Assembly (NCBI GenBank): GCA_030594925.1
Contig: JAUVEG010000114.1
Coordinates: forward strand, 1-5,260
Reading direction: 5' to 3'
DNA: 5,260 nt
From: Gammaproteobacteria bacterium
GTDB taxonomy: Bacteria > Pseudomonadota > Gammaproteobacteria > Chromatiales > Chromatiaceae
Shown: piece by piece, positions 1-5,260 of the stretch
How positions within the stretch are numbered: the first letter of the stretch is position 1
How the letters are laid out: every line of letters starts with the position of its first letter
Program-made: the position numbers and the translations under genes
The notes under the pieces: generated by a model
The model's input: the letters and a program-made list of their open reading frames with translations, nothing else
Told to the model about the DNA's origin: nothing
Database searches by the model: none

Positions 1-313
1 AAGAGCGGTCGATATGCTCGGAAGCCTCAGGATGAAAAGTGATGTAGGTGGCGCCTGCGCTGGCAAAATCGGGAATAACACGATCCACCGGCTTGACCAT
101 CAAATGCACATCGATCGGCGCCGTAATGCCATGATTGCGCAGTGCTTCACACACCAGCGGACCAATGGTCAGATTCGGCACGTAGTGATTGTCCATGACA
201 TCAAAGTGAATGATATCCGCGCCTGAATTCAGGACATCGACACACTCCGGACCAAGTTTTGCGAAATCCGCAGAGAGAATGGAGGGTGCAAGAAAATCTG
301 TTTGTCTAGCCAT
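1..313 (-). CDS. rpe: Ribulose-phosphate 3-epimerase, N-terminal 104 residues (runs off the window)
   Basis: This enzyme interconverts D-ribulose 5-phosphate and D-xylulose 5-phosphate in the cytoplasm, in the pentose phosphate pathway and, in autotrophs, the Calvin cycle. The reading frame starts [20 protein letters not shown] and is open to the window edge; the family is about 225 residues, so roughly half is visible. Family motifs are APSILSADF (residues 9-17, phosphate/substrate-contacting Ser11), [12 protein letters not shown] (36-47) and DVHLMVKP (68-75). His36, Asp38 and His70 are in the places of the metal ligands, and Asp38 is also the expected catalytic acid/base. Met40 and Met72 are the usual active-site methionines. 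The ATG is preceded by GAGG (plus-strand 320-323) with a 6-nt spacer, which supports this start. The gene lies downstream of the export gene on the same strand, but an intrinsic terminator at 525-565 separates them, so it should have its own promoter. Identification is essentially certain; the C-terminal half cannot be checked. Confidence 0.97.
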   Translation of the reverse strand, partial: MARQTDFLAPSILSADFAKLGPECVDVLNSGADIIHFDVMDNHYVPNLTIGPLVCEALRNHGITAPIDVHLMVKPVDRVIPDFASAGATYITFHPEASEHIDRS

Positions 314-319
314 GGTCAA

Positions 320-323
320 CCTC
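320..323 (-). promoter_or_regulatory. Ribosome binding site of rpe
   Basis: The minus strand reads GAGG six bases before the ATG at 313. This fixes the epimerase start. No other in-frame start nearby has comparable support. Confidence 0.6.
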
Positions 324-453
324 GTGATGGAAGAGTTATCGGAACCGGTTCGTTAAGACTTGGAGTTGCAAGGTTGGACAAGAACGAAGCACCAGGAACT
401 TTGAAACGACCAGGAAAAAATGAATGGCTTAATTTACCGCATGTAGGCGCTGG

Positions 454-482
454 TATAAAGAGAAATTTTAGAATTGATTCAA
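454..482 (-). promoter_or_regulatory. Weak candidate sigma70 promoter for rpe
   Basis: On the minus strand TTGAAT (482-477) is followed after 17 bases by TTTATA (459-454) in an AT-rich stretch. Alternative -10 hexamers in the same stretch are TAAAAT (470-465) and TATACC (457-452). Each is only a partial match to consensus. A promoter is expected here because a terminator lies just upstream and rpe follows about 140 bases downstream, but the exact hexamers are uncertain. Confidence 0.3.
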
Positions 483-524
483 TACAGAAATGTAACCCGG
501 GATGTACAACTGTGTACGGGCAGC

Positions 525-565
525 AAAAAAATTGACTTGCAGTAAAGATTGCTGCAAGTCAATTT
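525..565 (-). terminator. Rho-independent terminator of the polysaccharide export gene
   Basis: Positions 529-542 and 552-565 form a perfect 14-bp inverted repeat with a 9-base loop (543-551). In the minus direction the second arm runs directly into an unbroken T tract (530-525), the classical intrinsic terminator shape. In the plus direction the stem is followed only by a mixed AT stretch, so it acts mainly on minus-strand transcription. It lies about 60 bases after the stop codon of the Wza-like gene and upstream of rpe, so it should end the export-gene transcript and insulate rpe. Confidence 0.85.
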
Positions 566-592
566 ATCATCGCGTTGGAAAATAGATGGCTA

Positions 593-609
593 CAGGCAAT
601 TATTGCCTG
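593..609. repeat. Small palindromic hairpin in the 3' untranslated region of the export gene
   Basis: The 17-base segment has perfect 7-base arms (CAGGCAA and TTGCCTG) around a 3-base loop. It sits between the stop codon of the export gene and the main terminator. It has no adjacent T tract, so it is not a terminator by itself and may simply protect the 3' end of the message. Its function is unknown. Confidence 0.4.
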
Positions 610-626
610 CTTAACTGCCTATCAAT

Positions 627-1736
627 TTAGAATCTCGAATACCTATAGGCAAAATCCGTAAATGGCAATACCTGATTCCAGATTCTGTTCCACTTGGCCC
701 ACTTGCTGGTAGAGACATAAACCACATCACTGGGTCTGAGCGGGAATCTGCTGGCGAGCACCATGCCTTCAACCGGTTTCAAATTGAGATGATAGACCAC
801 CGGACGGAGATTCGCTCCTTCGCCAACTCCGCGAAAAACAAAGACTTTACGCACATCGGAATCCCGGGTTGGGTTCCCCGCCCTGCCAAGCGCCTCGGCC
901 AGTGACATGCGACGACTGGTCATTTCAAATGCCCCGGAGGATTTGAATTCGCCGATGACATAGACAAGATTCGATTTATTACTGGGTATATGGACAATAT
1001 CGCCATCCTGCAGCATCATATTCTGCGACAGATCACCATCCCGCACATAGGCTTCAACATTCACAATATAACGCCTGGTGCCGCGGGTGACAATGACATT
1101 CCCTAAATCGCCAGTGCCCTGCTCACCACCGGATTGACTGATTGCCCGCACCAGTGTCATCGGATCATCAGTTATTGATATACGCCCCTCTGATCCAACC
1201 GCACCGGTCAGCGTGATCTTTTTACTGTTGTATGAACCAACCCGGACCACCACCTGGGGATCGGGAATATGCGAGATCAGCGCATCAGTGAGTTGTTCCC
1301 TGATCTGTGACACCGTCTTACCGCGGACAGGTATCTCACCCACATAGGGAAAATAGATTGTCCCCCTGGCACTGACCTTGTGGCCACGTTCGGCGCTAGA
1401 CTGGAACTCACCCGCCGGAATCGTCAGTTCAGGGTGTTCATACACAACGATATTCAGGACATCATTCACACCTACTAAATACGGCTTGCCTTTAGGCGCC
1501 ACAAAGGGCTTTCCAGTTCCATAATGCAAACCCTCTCTCTTAAGCTCTTCAATGATCTTGGGAGTAATTCTGTAAATCGTAAAGTCGGCAGGTTGCGGCG
1601 CCTGGTCATTTGGCCAGGTCACATCGACATTTGCATATTCCAGTCTGCCGCTATCCAGCTCTGAACCGGGAGTTGTTGCGCAAGCTGACAACACTGATGC
1701 AAGCAACAGCAAAAGAGCAAATTGACCAATTTTCAT
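627..1736 (-). CDS. Wza-like outer-membrane polysaccharide export (OPX) lipoprotein
   Basis: The protein is predicted to form the outer-membrane channel of a Wzx/Wzy-type capsule or exopolysaccharide exporter. I start it at the ATG at 1736, giving 369 residues; E. coli Wza is about 379. This ATG has AGGTG just upstream and begins directly with a lipoprotein signal peptide: MKIG, a leucine-rich core, then lipobox LSAC with Cys19 as the lipidated residue. An in-frame TTG at 1766 would add 10 residues before the signal and is less likely. Residues 84-167 form the polysaccharide-export domain, including YLVGVNDVLNIVVYEHPEL (86-104) and the YFPYVGEIPVRGKT strand region. Two SLBB-type domains follow at about 173-250 and 257-340. 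A Trp-rich amphipathic C-terminal segment (about 344-360) corresponds to the helix that forms the membrane barrel in Wza. No inner-membrane tyrosine kinase (Wzc), phosphatase, polymerase or glycosyltransferase gene is adjacent, so it does not lie inside a visible polysaccharide operon. The substrate cannot be told. Confidence 0.92.
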   Translation of the reverse strand: MKIGQFALLLLLASVLSACATTPGSELDSGRLEYANVDVTWPNDQAPQPADFTIYRITPKIIEELKREGLHYGTGKPFVAPKGKPYLVGVNDVLNIVVYEHPELTIPAGEFQSSAERGHKVSARGTIYFPYVGEIPVRGKTVSQIREQLTDALISHIPDPQVVVRVGSYNSKKITLTGAVGSEGRISITDDPMTLVRAISQSGGEQGTGDLGNVIVTRGTRRYIVNVEAYVRDGDLSQNMMLQDGDIVHIPSNKSNLVYVIGEFKSSGAFEMTSRRMSLAEALGRAGNPTRDSDVRKVFVFRGVGEGANLRPVVYHLNLKPVEGMVLASRFPLRPSDVVYVSTSKWAKWNRIWNQVLPFTDFAYRYSRF

Positions 1737-1741
1737 AATGA

Positions 1742-1746
1742 CACCT
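1742..1746 (-). promoter_or_regulatory. Ribosome binding site deciding the export-gene start
   Basis: The minus strand reads AGGTG five bases before the ATG at 1736. It places the start directly at the lipoprotein signal peptide rather than at the TTG ten codons upstream, which would put charged residues and a second hydrophobic stretch before the signal. Confidence 0.6.
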
Positions 1747-1787
1747 AAATTCCTGACAATAGCCAATAAGGCGAGAAACCCTATCGG

Positions 1788-1815
1788 ATTATACTCTATC
1801 TATTTATTTTCTCAA
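1788..1815 (-). promoter_or_regulatory. Sigma70-type promoter of the export gene
   Basis: The minus strand has TTGAGA (1815-1810; 5 of 6 consensus bases), a 16-base spacer, and a perfect TATAAT (1793-1788). Transcription would start near 1781, giving a leader of about 45 bases before the ATG at 1736. It lies in the 102-base AT-rich gap after cysC, so the export gene can be expressed independently of cysC. I see no terminator between the two genes, so read-through from cysC is also possible. Confidence 0.7.
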
Positions 1816-1838
1816 CAGAAAAACATCAAGAGGCAATC

Positions 1839-2438
1839 TCAAATCCCTACTTTCCCTGAATTTTCGAGCAGAGCGATTAACTTTTTCACGCCCTCCTCAA
1901 CGGATTCAGCTCCGCTTGAGAGTGTGATTTCCGGACGCAACGGCTCCTCATATGGCGCTGAAATTCCTGTAAAATTTGGTATTTCGCCCTTCATCGCCTT
2001 GGCATATAAGCCCTTGGGATCTCTCTCCGCACAGATATCGATATCGCACTGGCAATACGCCTCGACAAACTCCCCATGCGGCATCATGCTGCGCACCTGC
2101 TCCCTGTCAGCGCGATAGGGTGAGACAAAAGCCGCCAGCACGATGGTTCCGGATTCCAGAAAAAGTTTTGCAGCCTCACCAATTCGCCTCAGGTTTTCAC
2201 GGCGATCATCAGGAGAGAATCCAAGATCAGAACAGAGGCCATGGCGCACATTGTCGCCATCCAGCACTGTCACCTGGAGCCCGCGGTTAAACAGCTCTTT
2301 CTCCAGAGCAATGGCCAGCGTTGACTTGCCGGAAGCGGAGAGGCCTGTAAACCACACGACAAAACTCTTGTGGCCGGCGCGCTTCTCTCTCTGCAGACGG
2401 TTGACTTCACCTTGATGCCAATATACTTCTTCAGTCAA
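1839..2438 (-). CDS. cysC: Adenylyl-sulfate (APS) kinase
   Basis: This cytoplasmic enzyme phosphorylates adenosine 5'-phosphosulfate with ATP to give PAPS, the donor for assimilatory sulfate reduction and for sulfotransferases. The 199 residues match the usual stand-alone CysC length. The P-loop GLSASGKST is at 32-40 (Lys38, Ser39). The APS-binding segment DGDNVRHGL is at 60-68. The FVSPYRADR segment (104-112) contains Ser106, at the position of the serine annotated as the phospho-intermediate in E. coli CysC. The lid motif DPKGLYAKA is at 140-148 and GISAPYEEP at 158-166. The start codon is TTG, since no in-frame ATG precedes the P-loop; GGAG lies 8 bases upstream. There is no fused sulfate adenylyltransferase domain and no cysD or cysN next to it. 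It is followed by a polysaccharide export gene, which suggests, but does not show, a role in PAPS supply for sulfated polysaccharide. A plain assimilatory role is equally compatible. Confidence 0.95.
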   Translation of the reverse strand: MTEEVYWHQGEVNRLQREKRAGHKSFVVWFTGLSASGKSTLAIALEKELFNRGLQVTVLDGDNVRHGLCSDLGFSPDDRRENLRRIGEAAKLFLESGTIVLAAFVSPYRADREQVRSMMPHGEFVEAYCQCDIDICAERDPKGLYAKAMKGEIPNFTGISAPYEEPLRPEITLSSGAESVEEGVKKLIALLENSGKVGI

Positions 2439-2444
2439 AATCAG

Positions 2445-2450
2445 CTCTCC
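2445..2450 (-). promoter_or_regulatory. Ribosome binding site supporting the TTG start of cysC
   Basis: The minus strand reads GGAGAG upstream of the TTG at 2438, with 8 bases between GGAG and the start codon. It is the main evidence for the TTG start. The site is partly enclosed by an imperfect hairpin spanning 2444-2470. Confidence 0.6.
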
Positions 2451-2515
2451 ATTCCCGAGGGGACATGAGCAAGCCTGTAGCGTATAGCCCGCCCACTACC
2501 CAAACTAACCGGCGT

Positions 2516-2544
2516 AATATAACCAATTTTCCCTTTATCGTCAA
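2516..2544 (-). promoter_or_regulatory. Sigma70-type promoter of cysC
   Basis: The minus strand has TTGACG (2544-2539; 5 of 6), an ideal 17-base spacer, and TATATT (2521-2516; 5 of 6). Transcription would start around 2509 and leave a leader of about 70 bases before the TTG start. This is among the best promoter matches in the window and fits the divergent arrangement with glyQ. Confidence 0.65.
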
Positions 2545-2588
2545 TCACAGGCGAGGAAAGCCATGATTCCGTCCAACCAGATTCCGAA

Positions 2589-2618
2589 CTGACACACAGC
2601 CCTGCATTCAGATATACT
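2589..2618 (+). promoter_or_regulatory. Sigma70-type promoter of glyQ (glyQS)
   Basis: CTGACA (2589-2594; 5 of 6) and TATACT (2613-2618; 5 of 6) are separated by 18 bases. Transcription would start near 2625, giving a short leader of about 25 bases before the glyQ ATG. No T-box or other aminoacylation-sensing leader can fit in this space. Confidence 0.55.
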
Positions 2619-2650
2619 GCGCGCTTGTTAAGTACATATTTACATGAAGC

Positions 2651-3571
2651 ATGTCTTTTTCAGCAGATACAAAAACTTTCCAGGGGCTGATTTTTGCTCT
2701 ACAGCAATACTGGGCAGAACAGGGATGCGTGATTCTGCAACCACTGGACATGGAAGTTGGAGCAGGAACTTTCCACCCTGCAACATTTCTGCGTGCAATT
2801 GGCCCCGAGCCATGGAGTACCGCCTATGTGCAGCCATGTCGTCGCCCCACCGATGGTCGCTATGGAGAGAACCCCAATCGCCTGCAGCACTACTACCAGT
2901 TCCAGGTGATTCTGAAACCTTCGCCTCTCGAGATCCAGGAACTCTACCTGAGTTCGATTGAGATGCTGGGCATCGACCCTCTGGTGCATGACATCCGTTT
3001 TGTCGAGGACAACTGGGAGTCGCCCACCCTGGGGGCATGGGGACTGGGCTGGGAGGTTTGGCTCAATGGCATGGAGGTGACCCAGTTCACCTATTTCCAG
3101 CAGGTCGGCGGCCTTGACTGCAAACCCGTGAGTGGCGAAATCACCTACGGCCTGGAGCGTATCGCCATGTATCTTCAGGGCGTTGAGAGCATCTTTGATC
3201 TTGTCTGGACCGAAGGCCCGCAAGGCAAAGTGACCTATGGAGACGTCTTTCATCAGAATGAAGTGGAGCAGTCTGCCTACAACTTTGAACATGCGGATGT
3301 GGAATTTCTCTTCACACTCTTCGATCAGTGTGAGCAGGAGAGCGGCAAGCTGATTGATCTGGGAATGCCGCTGCCTGCGTATGAACAGGTGATGAAAGCC
3401 TCGCATGCATTCAATCTGCTCGATGCCCGCCACGCCATCTCGGTCACAGAACGCCAGCGCTACATTCTGCGTGTACGATCGCTATCACGGGCAGTGGCTC
3501 AAGCCTATTACGATTCACGCGAGAAGCTTGGGTTTCCCATGCTTCACCAGGGAATTGACGCTCATGGCTGA
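2651..3571 (+). CDS. glyQ: Glycyl-tRNA synthetase alpha subunit
   Basis: GlyQ is the catalytic subunit of the bacterial alpha2beta2 glycyl-tRNA synthetase. It activates glycine with ATP and transfers it to tRNA-Gly in the cytoplasm. The 306 residues match the family length (303 in E. coli). Diagnostic blocks are [13 protein letters not shown] (9-21), [19 protein letters not shown] (25-43), the class II motif 2 region [21 protein letters not shown] (64-84), [19 protein letters not shown] (128-146) and the motif 3 region [13 protein letters not shown] (162-174, Arg170). [14 protein letters not shown] (263-276) is near the C terminus. The start is the first ATG after an in-frame stop at 2645-2647. 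Its ribosome binding site is poor: only a GAAG very close to the ATG. It is divergent from cysC and is followed 114 bases later by glyS, its obligate partner. Identification is certain. Confidence 0.98.
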   Translation: MSFSADTKTFQGLIFALQQYWAEQGCVILQPLDMEVGAGTFHPATFLRAIGPEPWSTAYVQPCRRPTDGRYGENPNRLQHYYQFQVILKPSPLEIQELYLSSIEMLGIDPLVHDIRFVEDNWESPTLGAWGLGWEVWLNGMEVTQFTYFQQVGGLDCKPVSGEITYGLERIAMYLQGVESIFDLVWTEGPQGKVTYGDVFHQNEVEQSAYNFEHADVEFLFTLFDQCEQESGKLIDLGMPLPAYEQVMKASHAFNLLDARHAISVTERQRYILRVRSLSRAVAQAYYDSREKLGFPMLHQGIDAHG

Positions 3572-3572
3572 A

Positions 3573-3650
3573 CCCCTGCATTTCGCGGTCGGAAAGCCGC
3601 TCCTGCATAATGCCTGGTGCAGGAGCGGTCTTCCAGCCCGATGCACAGGG
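3573..3650. repeat. REP-like inverted repeat pair between glyQ and glyS
   Basis: The core is a perfect 11-base inverted repeat, CCGCTCCTGCA (3597-3607) and TGCAGGAGCGG (3618-3628), with a 10-base loop. Beyond it the match continues imperfectly out to CCCTG (3574-3578) and CAGGG (3646-3650). Each half read outward is a similar unit: TGCAGGAGCGG, then CTTTCC or TCTTCC, then a GACCGCG- or AGCCCG-like element, then ATGC. The left unit can also fold on itself (GCGG at 3586-3589 with CCGC at 3597-3600). Two head-to-head copies of a short palindromic unit with a GGAGCGG core is the pattern of gammaproteobacterial REP/BIME elements. There is no T tract, so it is not a typical terminator. Confidence 0.65.
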
Positions 3651-3685
3651 TTGCCAGAATACGACAGAAACAAACATAACGACTC

Positions 3686-5260
3686 ATGACAACTCAAGAT
3701 CTACTCTTTGAAATCGGAACAGAGGAGCTGCCGCCGGCATCCCTGCAGCAGCTGCGTGACGCGCTGCAGCAGGAGTTTCTATCAGGCCTGGAAAAGGCTG
3801 GATTGACCCATGGCGACTGCACGGCGTTTGCGACACCGCGCCGCCTGGCGCTCTTTGTCGAAGCACTCTCCATCGTACAGCCTGATAAAGAGGTTGAGCG
3901 CCGCGGTCCGGCGCTGAAGGCGGCTTTTGATGCTGATGGCAATCCCACCAAAGCTGCTACAGGCTTTGCGCGCTCCTGTGGCGCCACAGTCGATCAACTT
4001 GAGCATATGCAGACAGACAAGGGGGAGTGGCTCTTTTTCAAGATGCAAGTGAAAGGCAAATCAGCCACTGAGCTGCTGCCACAAATCGCGTTGGATGCGC
4101 TCAACAGACTGCCTGTCTCCAAACGCATGCGCTGGGGCAGCTCCGAGGTGGAGTTTGTTCGTCCTGTCCACTGGATACTCTTCATGCTTGGCGAGGAGAT
4201 CGTACCCTGCACCCTGCTCGATACGAAAGCCGGAAACACCACCCGGGGACACAGGTTTCACCGCCCCGAAGCCCTGACACTCGCCCGTCCACTCGATTAT
4301 GAGCGCCTCCTGTGGAGCGAGGCTTTCGTTATTCCCGATTTTTCCCGCCGTCGTGAAATGATTCGCGAAATGGTCGAGAAAACGGCATCGAATCACCACG
4401 GCGAGGCAGTGATCGACCATGATCTTCTGGATGAAGTGACCGCACTGGTTGAATGGCCCATCCCTGTTATCGGCAGCTTCGAAGAGCAATACCTCGAGGT
4501 ACCGCAGGAGGCGCTGATTCTCACCATGAAGAAAAACCAGAAGTATTTTCACATGGTGGACTCCGACGGAAAACTGCTGCCCAACTTCATTACTATTGCC
4601 AATATCCTCAGCTCTGATTCAGAGAAGATTCAGGAAGGGAATGAACGCGTCATCCGCCCGCGCCTTGCCGACGCTATGTTCTTCTGGCGCCAGGATGGTA
4701 AAAAACATCTTGCGGATCACATTGAATCCCTCAAAAATGTCGTTTTTCAAAAGCAGCTCGGCAGCATGTATGAAAAGTCTGAACGAGTCGCCGCCCTCGC
4801 CTTCTGGATCGCCCGGCAGACTGGCGGCGACCCTGATGAGGCGCAACGAGCGGGCATGCTCAGCCGCTGTGATCTGATGACCGAGATGGTCGGGGAGTTT
4901 GCCGACATGCAGGGCGTCATGGGATGCTATCAGCTCAAACGCGATGGTGAGAGTGATGCACTGGCGCAGGCCATGGAGGAGTTTTATCTGCCGCGCTTCT
5001 CCGGCGACAGGCTGCCGCAGAGCAACACGGGCATCGCAATAGCCCTGGCCGAGCGCATCGACACCCTCAGCGGCATCTTCGGCATCAACCAGAAGCCCAC
5101 CGGCGACAAGGATCCTTTCGCCCTGCGCCGCGCCGCCCTCGGCGCGCTGCGCATCCTCAAGGAGCATCAGCTGTCGATTCCACTGCTGGCATTATTGCAG
5201 CAAAGTACCGAATTGCTTGAGGGATGCATTCAAAACAGCACTCTGGTTGCGGACGTTTAC
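3686..5260 (+). CDS. glyS: Glycyl-tRNA synthetase beta subunit, first 525 residues (runs off the window)
   Basis: GlyS is the beta subunit of the alpha2beta2 glycyl-tRNA synthetase; it provides most tRNA recognition and is needed for activity with GlyQ. The frame from the ATG at 3686 stays open for 525 codons to the window edge; E. coli GlyS is 689 residues, so the C-terminal anticodon-binding region is largely missing. Conserved blocks are EIGTEELPP (9-17), ATPRRLA (49-55), RRGPA (72-76), DKGEWLFF (111-118), MRWGSSEVEFVRPVHW (148-163), RGHRFH (187-192), LVEWP (254-258), NERVIRPRLADAMFFW (319-334) and GDKDPFALRRAALG (473-486). The segment SRCDLMTEMVGEFADMQG (393-410) falls in the degenerate HD-like domain. 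The start matches the family N terminus, but I see no clear Shine-Dalgarno sequence before it. It is probably co-transcribed with glyQ despite the 114-base spacer carrying a REP-like repeat. No frameshift or missing conserved block is seen. Confidence 0.97.
   Translation, partial: MTTQDLLFEIGTEELPPASLQQLRDALQQEFLSGLEKAGLTHGDCTAFATPRRLALFVEALSIVQPDKEVERRGPALKAAFDADGNPTKAATGFARSCGATVDQLEHMQTDKGEWLFFKMQVKGKSATELLPQIALDALNRLPVSKRMRWGSSEVEFVRPVHWILFMLGEEIVPCTLLDTKAGNTTRGHRFHRPEALTLARPLDYERLLWSEAFVIPDFSRRREMIREMVEKTASNHHGEAVIDHDLLDEVTALVEWPIPVIGSFEEQYLEVPQEALILTMKKNQKYFHMVDSDGKLLPNFITIANILSSDSEKIQEGNERVIRPRLADAMFFWRQDGKKHLADHIESLKNVVFQKQLGSMYEKSERVAALAFWIARQTGGDPDEAQRAGMLSRCDLMTEMVGEFADMQGVMGCYQLKRDGESDALAQAMEEFYLPRFSGDRLPQSNTGIAIALAERIDTLSGIFGINQKPTGDKDPFALRRAALGALRILKEHQLSIPLLALLQQSTELLEGCIQNSTLVADVY

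Larger units (their letters stand above)
314..626. other. Non-coding gap between the export gene and rpe
   Basis: This gap of about 310 bases separates two same-strand genes. Read in the minus direction it holds a small 7-bp hairpin (593-609), an intrinsic terminator (565-525), a 14-base palindromic segment (504-517), a weak candidate rpe promoter (482-454) and the rpe ribosome binding site (320-323). The stretch between the candidate promoter and rpe would be an untranslated leader of roughly 130 bases in which I see no recognisable riboswitch. A plus-strand open frame crosses the gap but overlaps the start of rpe and the terminator and does not look like a real protein. Confidence 0.6.
2441..2662 (-). 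other. Start-less open frame ending next to cysC, possible gene remnant
   Basis: One minus-strand frame stays open for about 70 codons, from a TGA inside the glyQ start region down to a TGA at 2443-2441, two bases before the cysC TTG. Its translation includes ESGWTESWLSSPVIDDKGKI and ends HVPSGMES, which looks protein-like. It has no ATG; the only ordinary start codons, GTG and TTG, lie in the last half. It overlaps both divergent promoters and the first bases of glyQ. It could be the tail of a gene whose front was lost when glyQS came to lie beside it, with the stop still positioned for coupling to cysC. It could equally be a chance open frame. I do not recognise a family. Confidence 0.25.

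Noticed and set aside
302..535. Plus-strand open frame of 77 codons across the rpe upstream gap
   Set aside because: It begins with TTG inside rpe, has no supporting ribosome binding site, runs into the terminator stem, and its translation resembles no protein I know.
1737..1766. Extension of the export protein to an upstream TTG start at 1766
   Set aside because: The ATG at 1736 has a good AGGTG site and begins exactly at the lipoprotein signal peptide; the extension would place MAIVRNLGVI before it.
2465..2566. Plus-strand 33-codon frame (starts MSKPVAYSPP) with a GAGGGG just before its ATG
   Set aside because: It is very short, lies opposite the cysC leader and promoter, has no promoter of its own that I can see, and the purine run is also explained as part of the cysC leader hairpin.
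2699..3433. Long minus-strand open frame (244 codons) inside glyQ
   Set aside because: It is the antisense shadow of a highly conserved gene; glyQ motifs on the plus strand fully explain the sequence.
3573..3650. Intrinsic terminator between glyQ and glyS
   Set aside because: The stem is strong, but neither strand has a T tract after it, and glyS must be expressed with glyQ; a REP-like element fits better.
4061..5167. Minus-strand open frames of 163 and 182 codons within glyS
   Set aside because: They are antisense to conserved GlyS blocks such as RPRLADA and DKDPFALRRAALG and have no promoter or ribosome binding site of their own.
1..5260. CRISPR arrays, tRNA or rRNA genes, insertion sequences, defence or toxin-antitoxin genes
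   Set aside because: I saw no spaced direct repeats, no cloverleaf-like gene, no transposase reading frame and no such protein motifs on either strand.

Overview
The window is a stretch of ordinary bacterial chromosome. It most likely comes from a gammaproteobacterium: the two-gene (alpha plus beta) glycyl-tRNA synthetase, the ribulose-phosphate 3-epimerase and the Wza-type export lipoprotein all read closest to enterobacterial versions I know. The coding regions look moderately GC-rich and the intergenic gaps more AT-rich. A REP-like inverted repeat between glyQ and glyS also fits this group. I cannot name the genus from the sequence alone.

Layout. The left half is read on the minus strand. 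From right to left it holds an APS kinase gene (cysC, 2438-1839), a Wza-like outer-membrane polysaccharide export lipoprotein (1736-627), a strong intrinsic terminator (565-525), and the first 104 codons of rpe (313 to the window edge). The right half is read on the plus strand and holds glyQ (2651-3571) and the first 525 codons of glyS (3686 to the window edge). The cysC/glyQ gap (2439-2650) is a divergent promoter region with a good sigma70-type promoter facing each way. The cysC/export-gene gap (1737-1838) carries a further promoter with a perfect TATAAT box.

How the genes fit together. GlyQ and GlyS form the alpha2beta2 enzyme that charges tRNA-Gly and are probably one transcription unit, although 114 bp containing a REP-like hairpin pair separate them. 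Rpe belongs to the pentose phosphate or Calvin pathway and is transcriptionally insulated from the export gene. The pairing of a stand-alone APS kinase (which makes PAPS) with a polysaccharide export channel is suggestive of sulfated surface polysaccharide. No sulfotransferase or glycosyltransferase is visible here, so that link is only an inference.

I did not find a convincing new biological system. The points most worth a second look are the REP-like element inside glyQS, the cysC/OPX pairing, and a 70-codon start-less open frame ending 2 nt before the TTG start of cysC.
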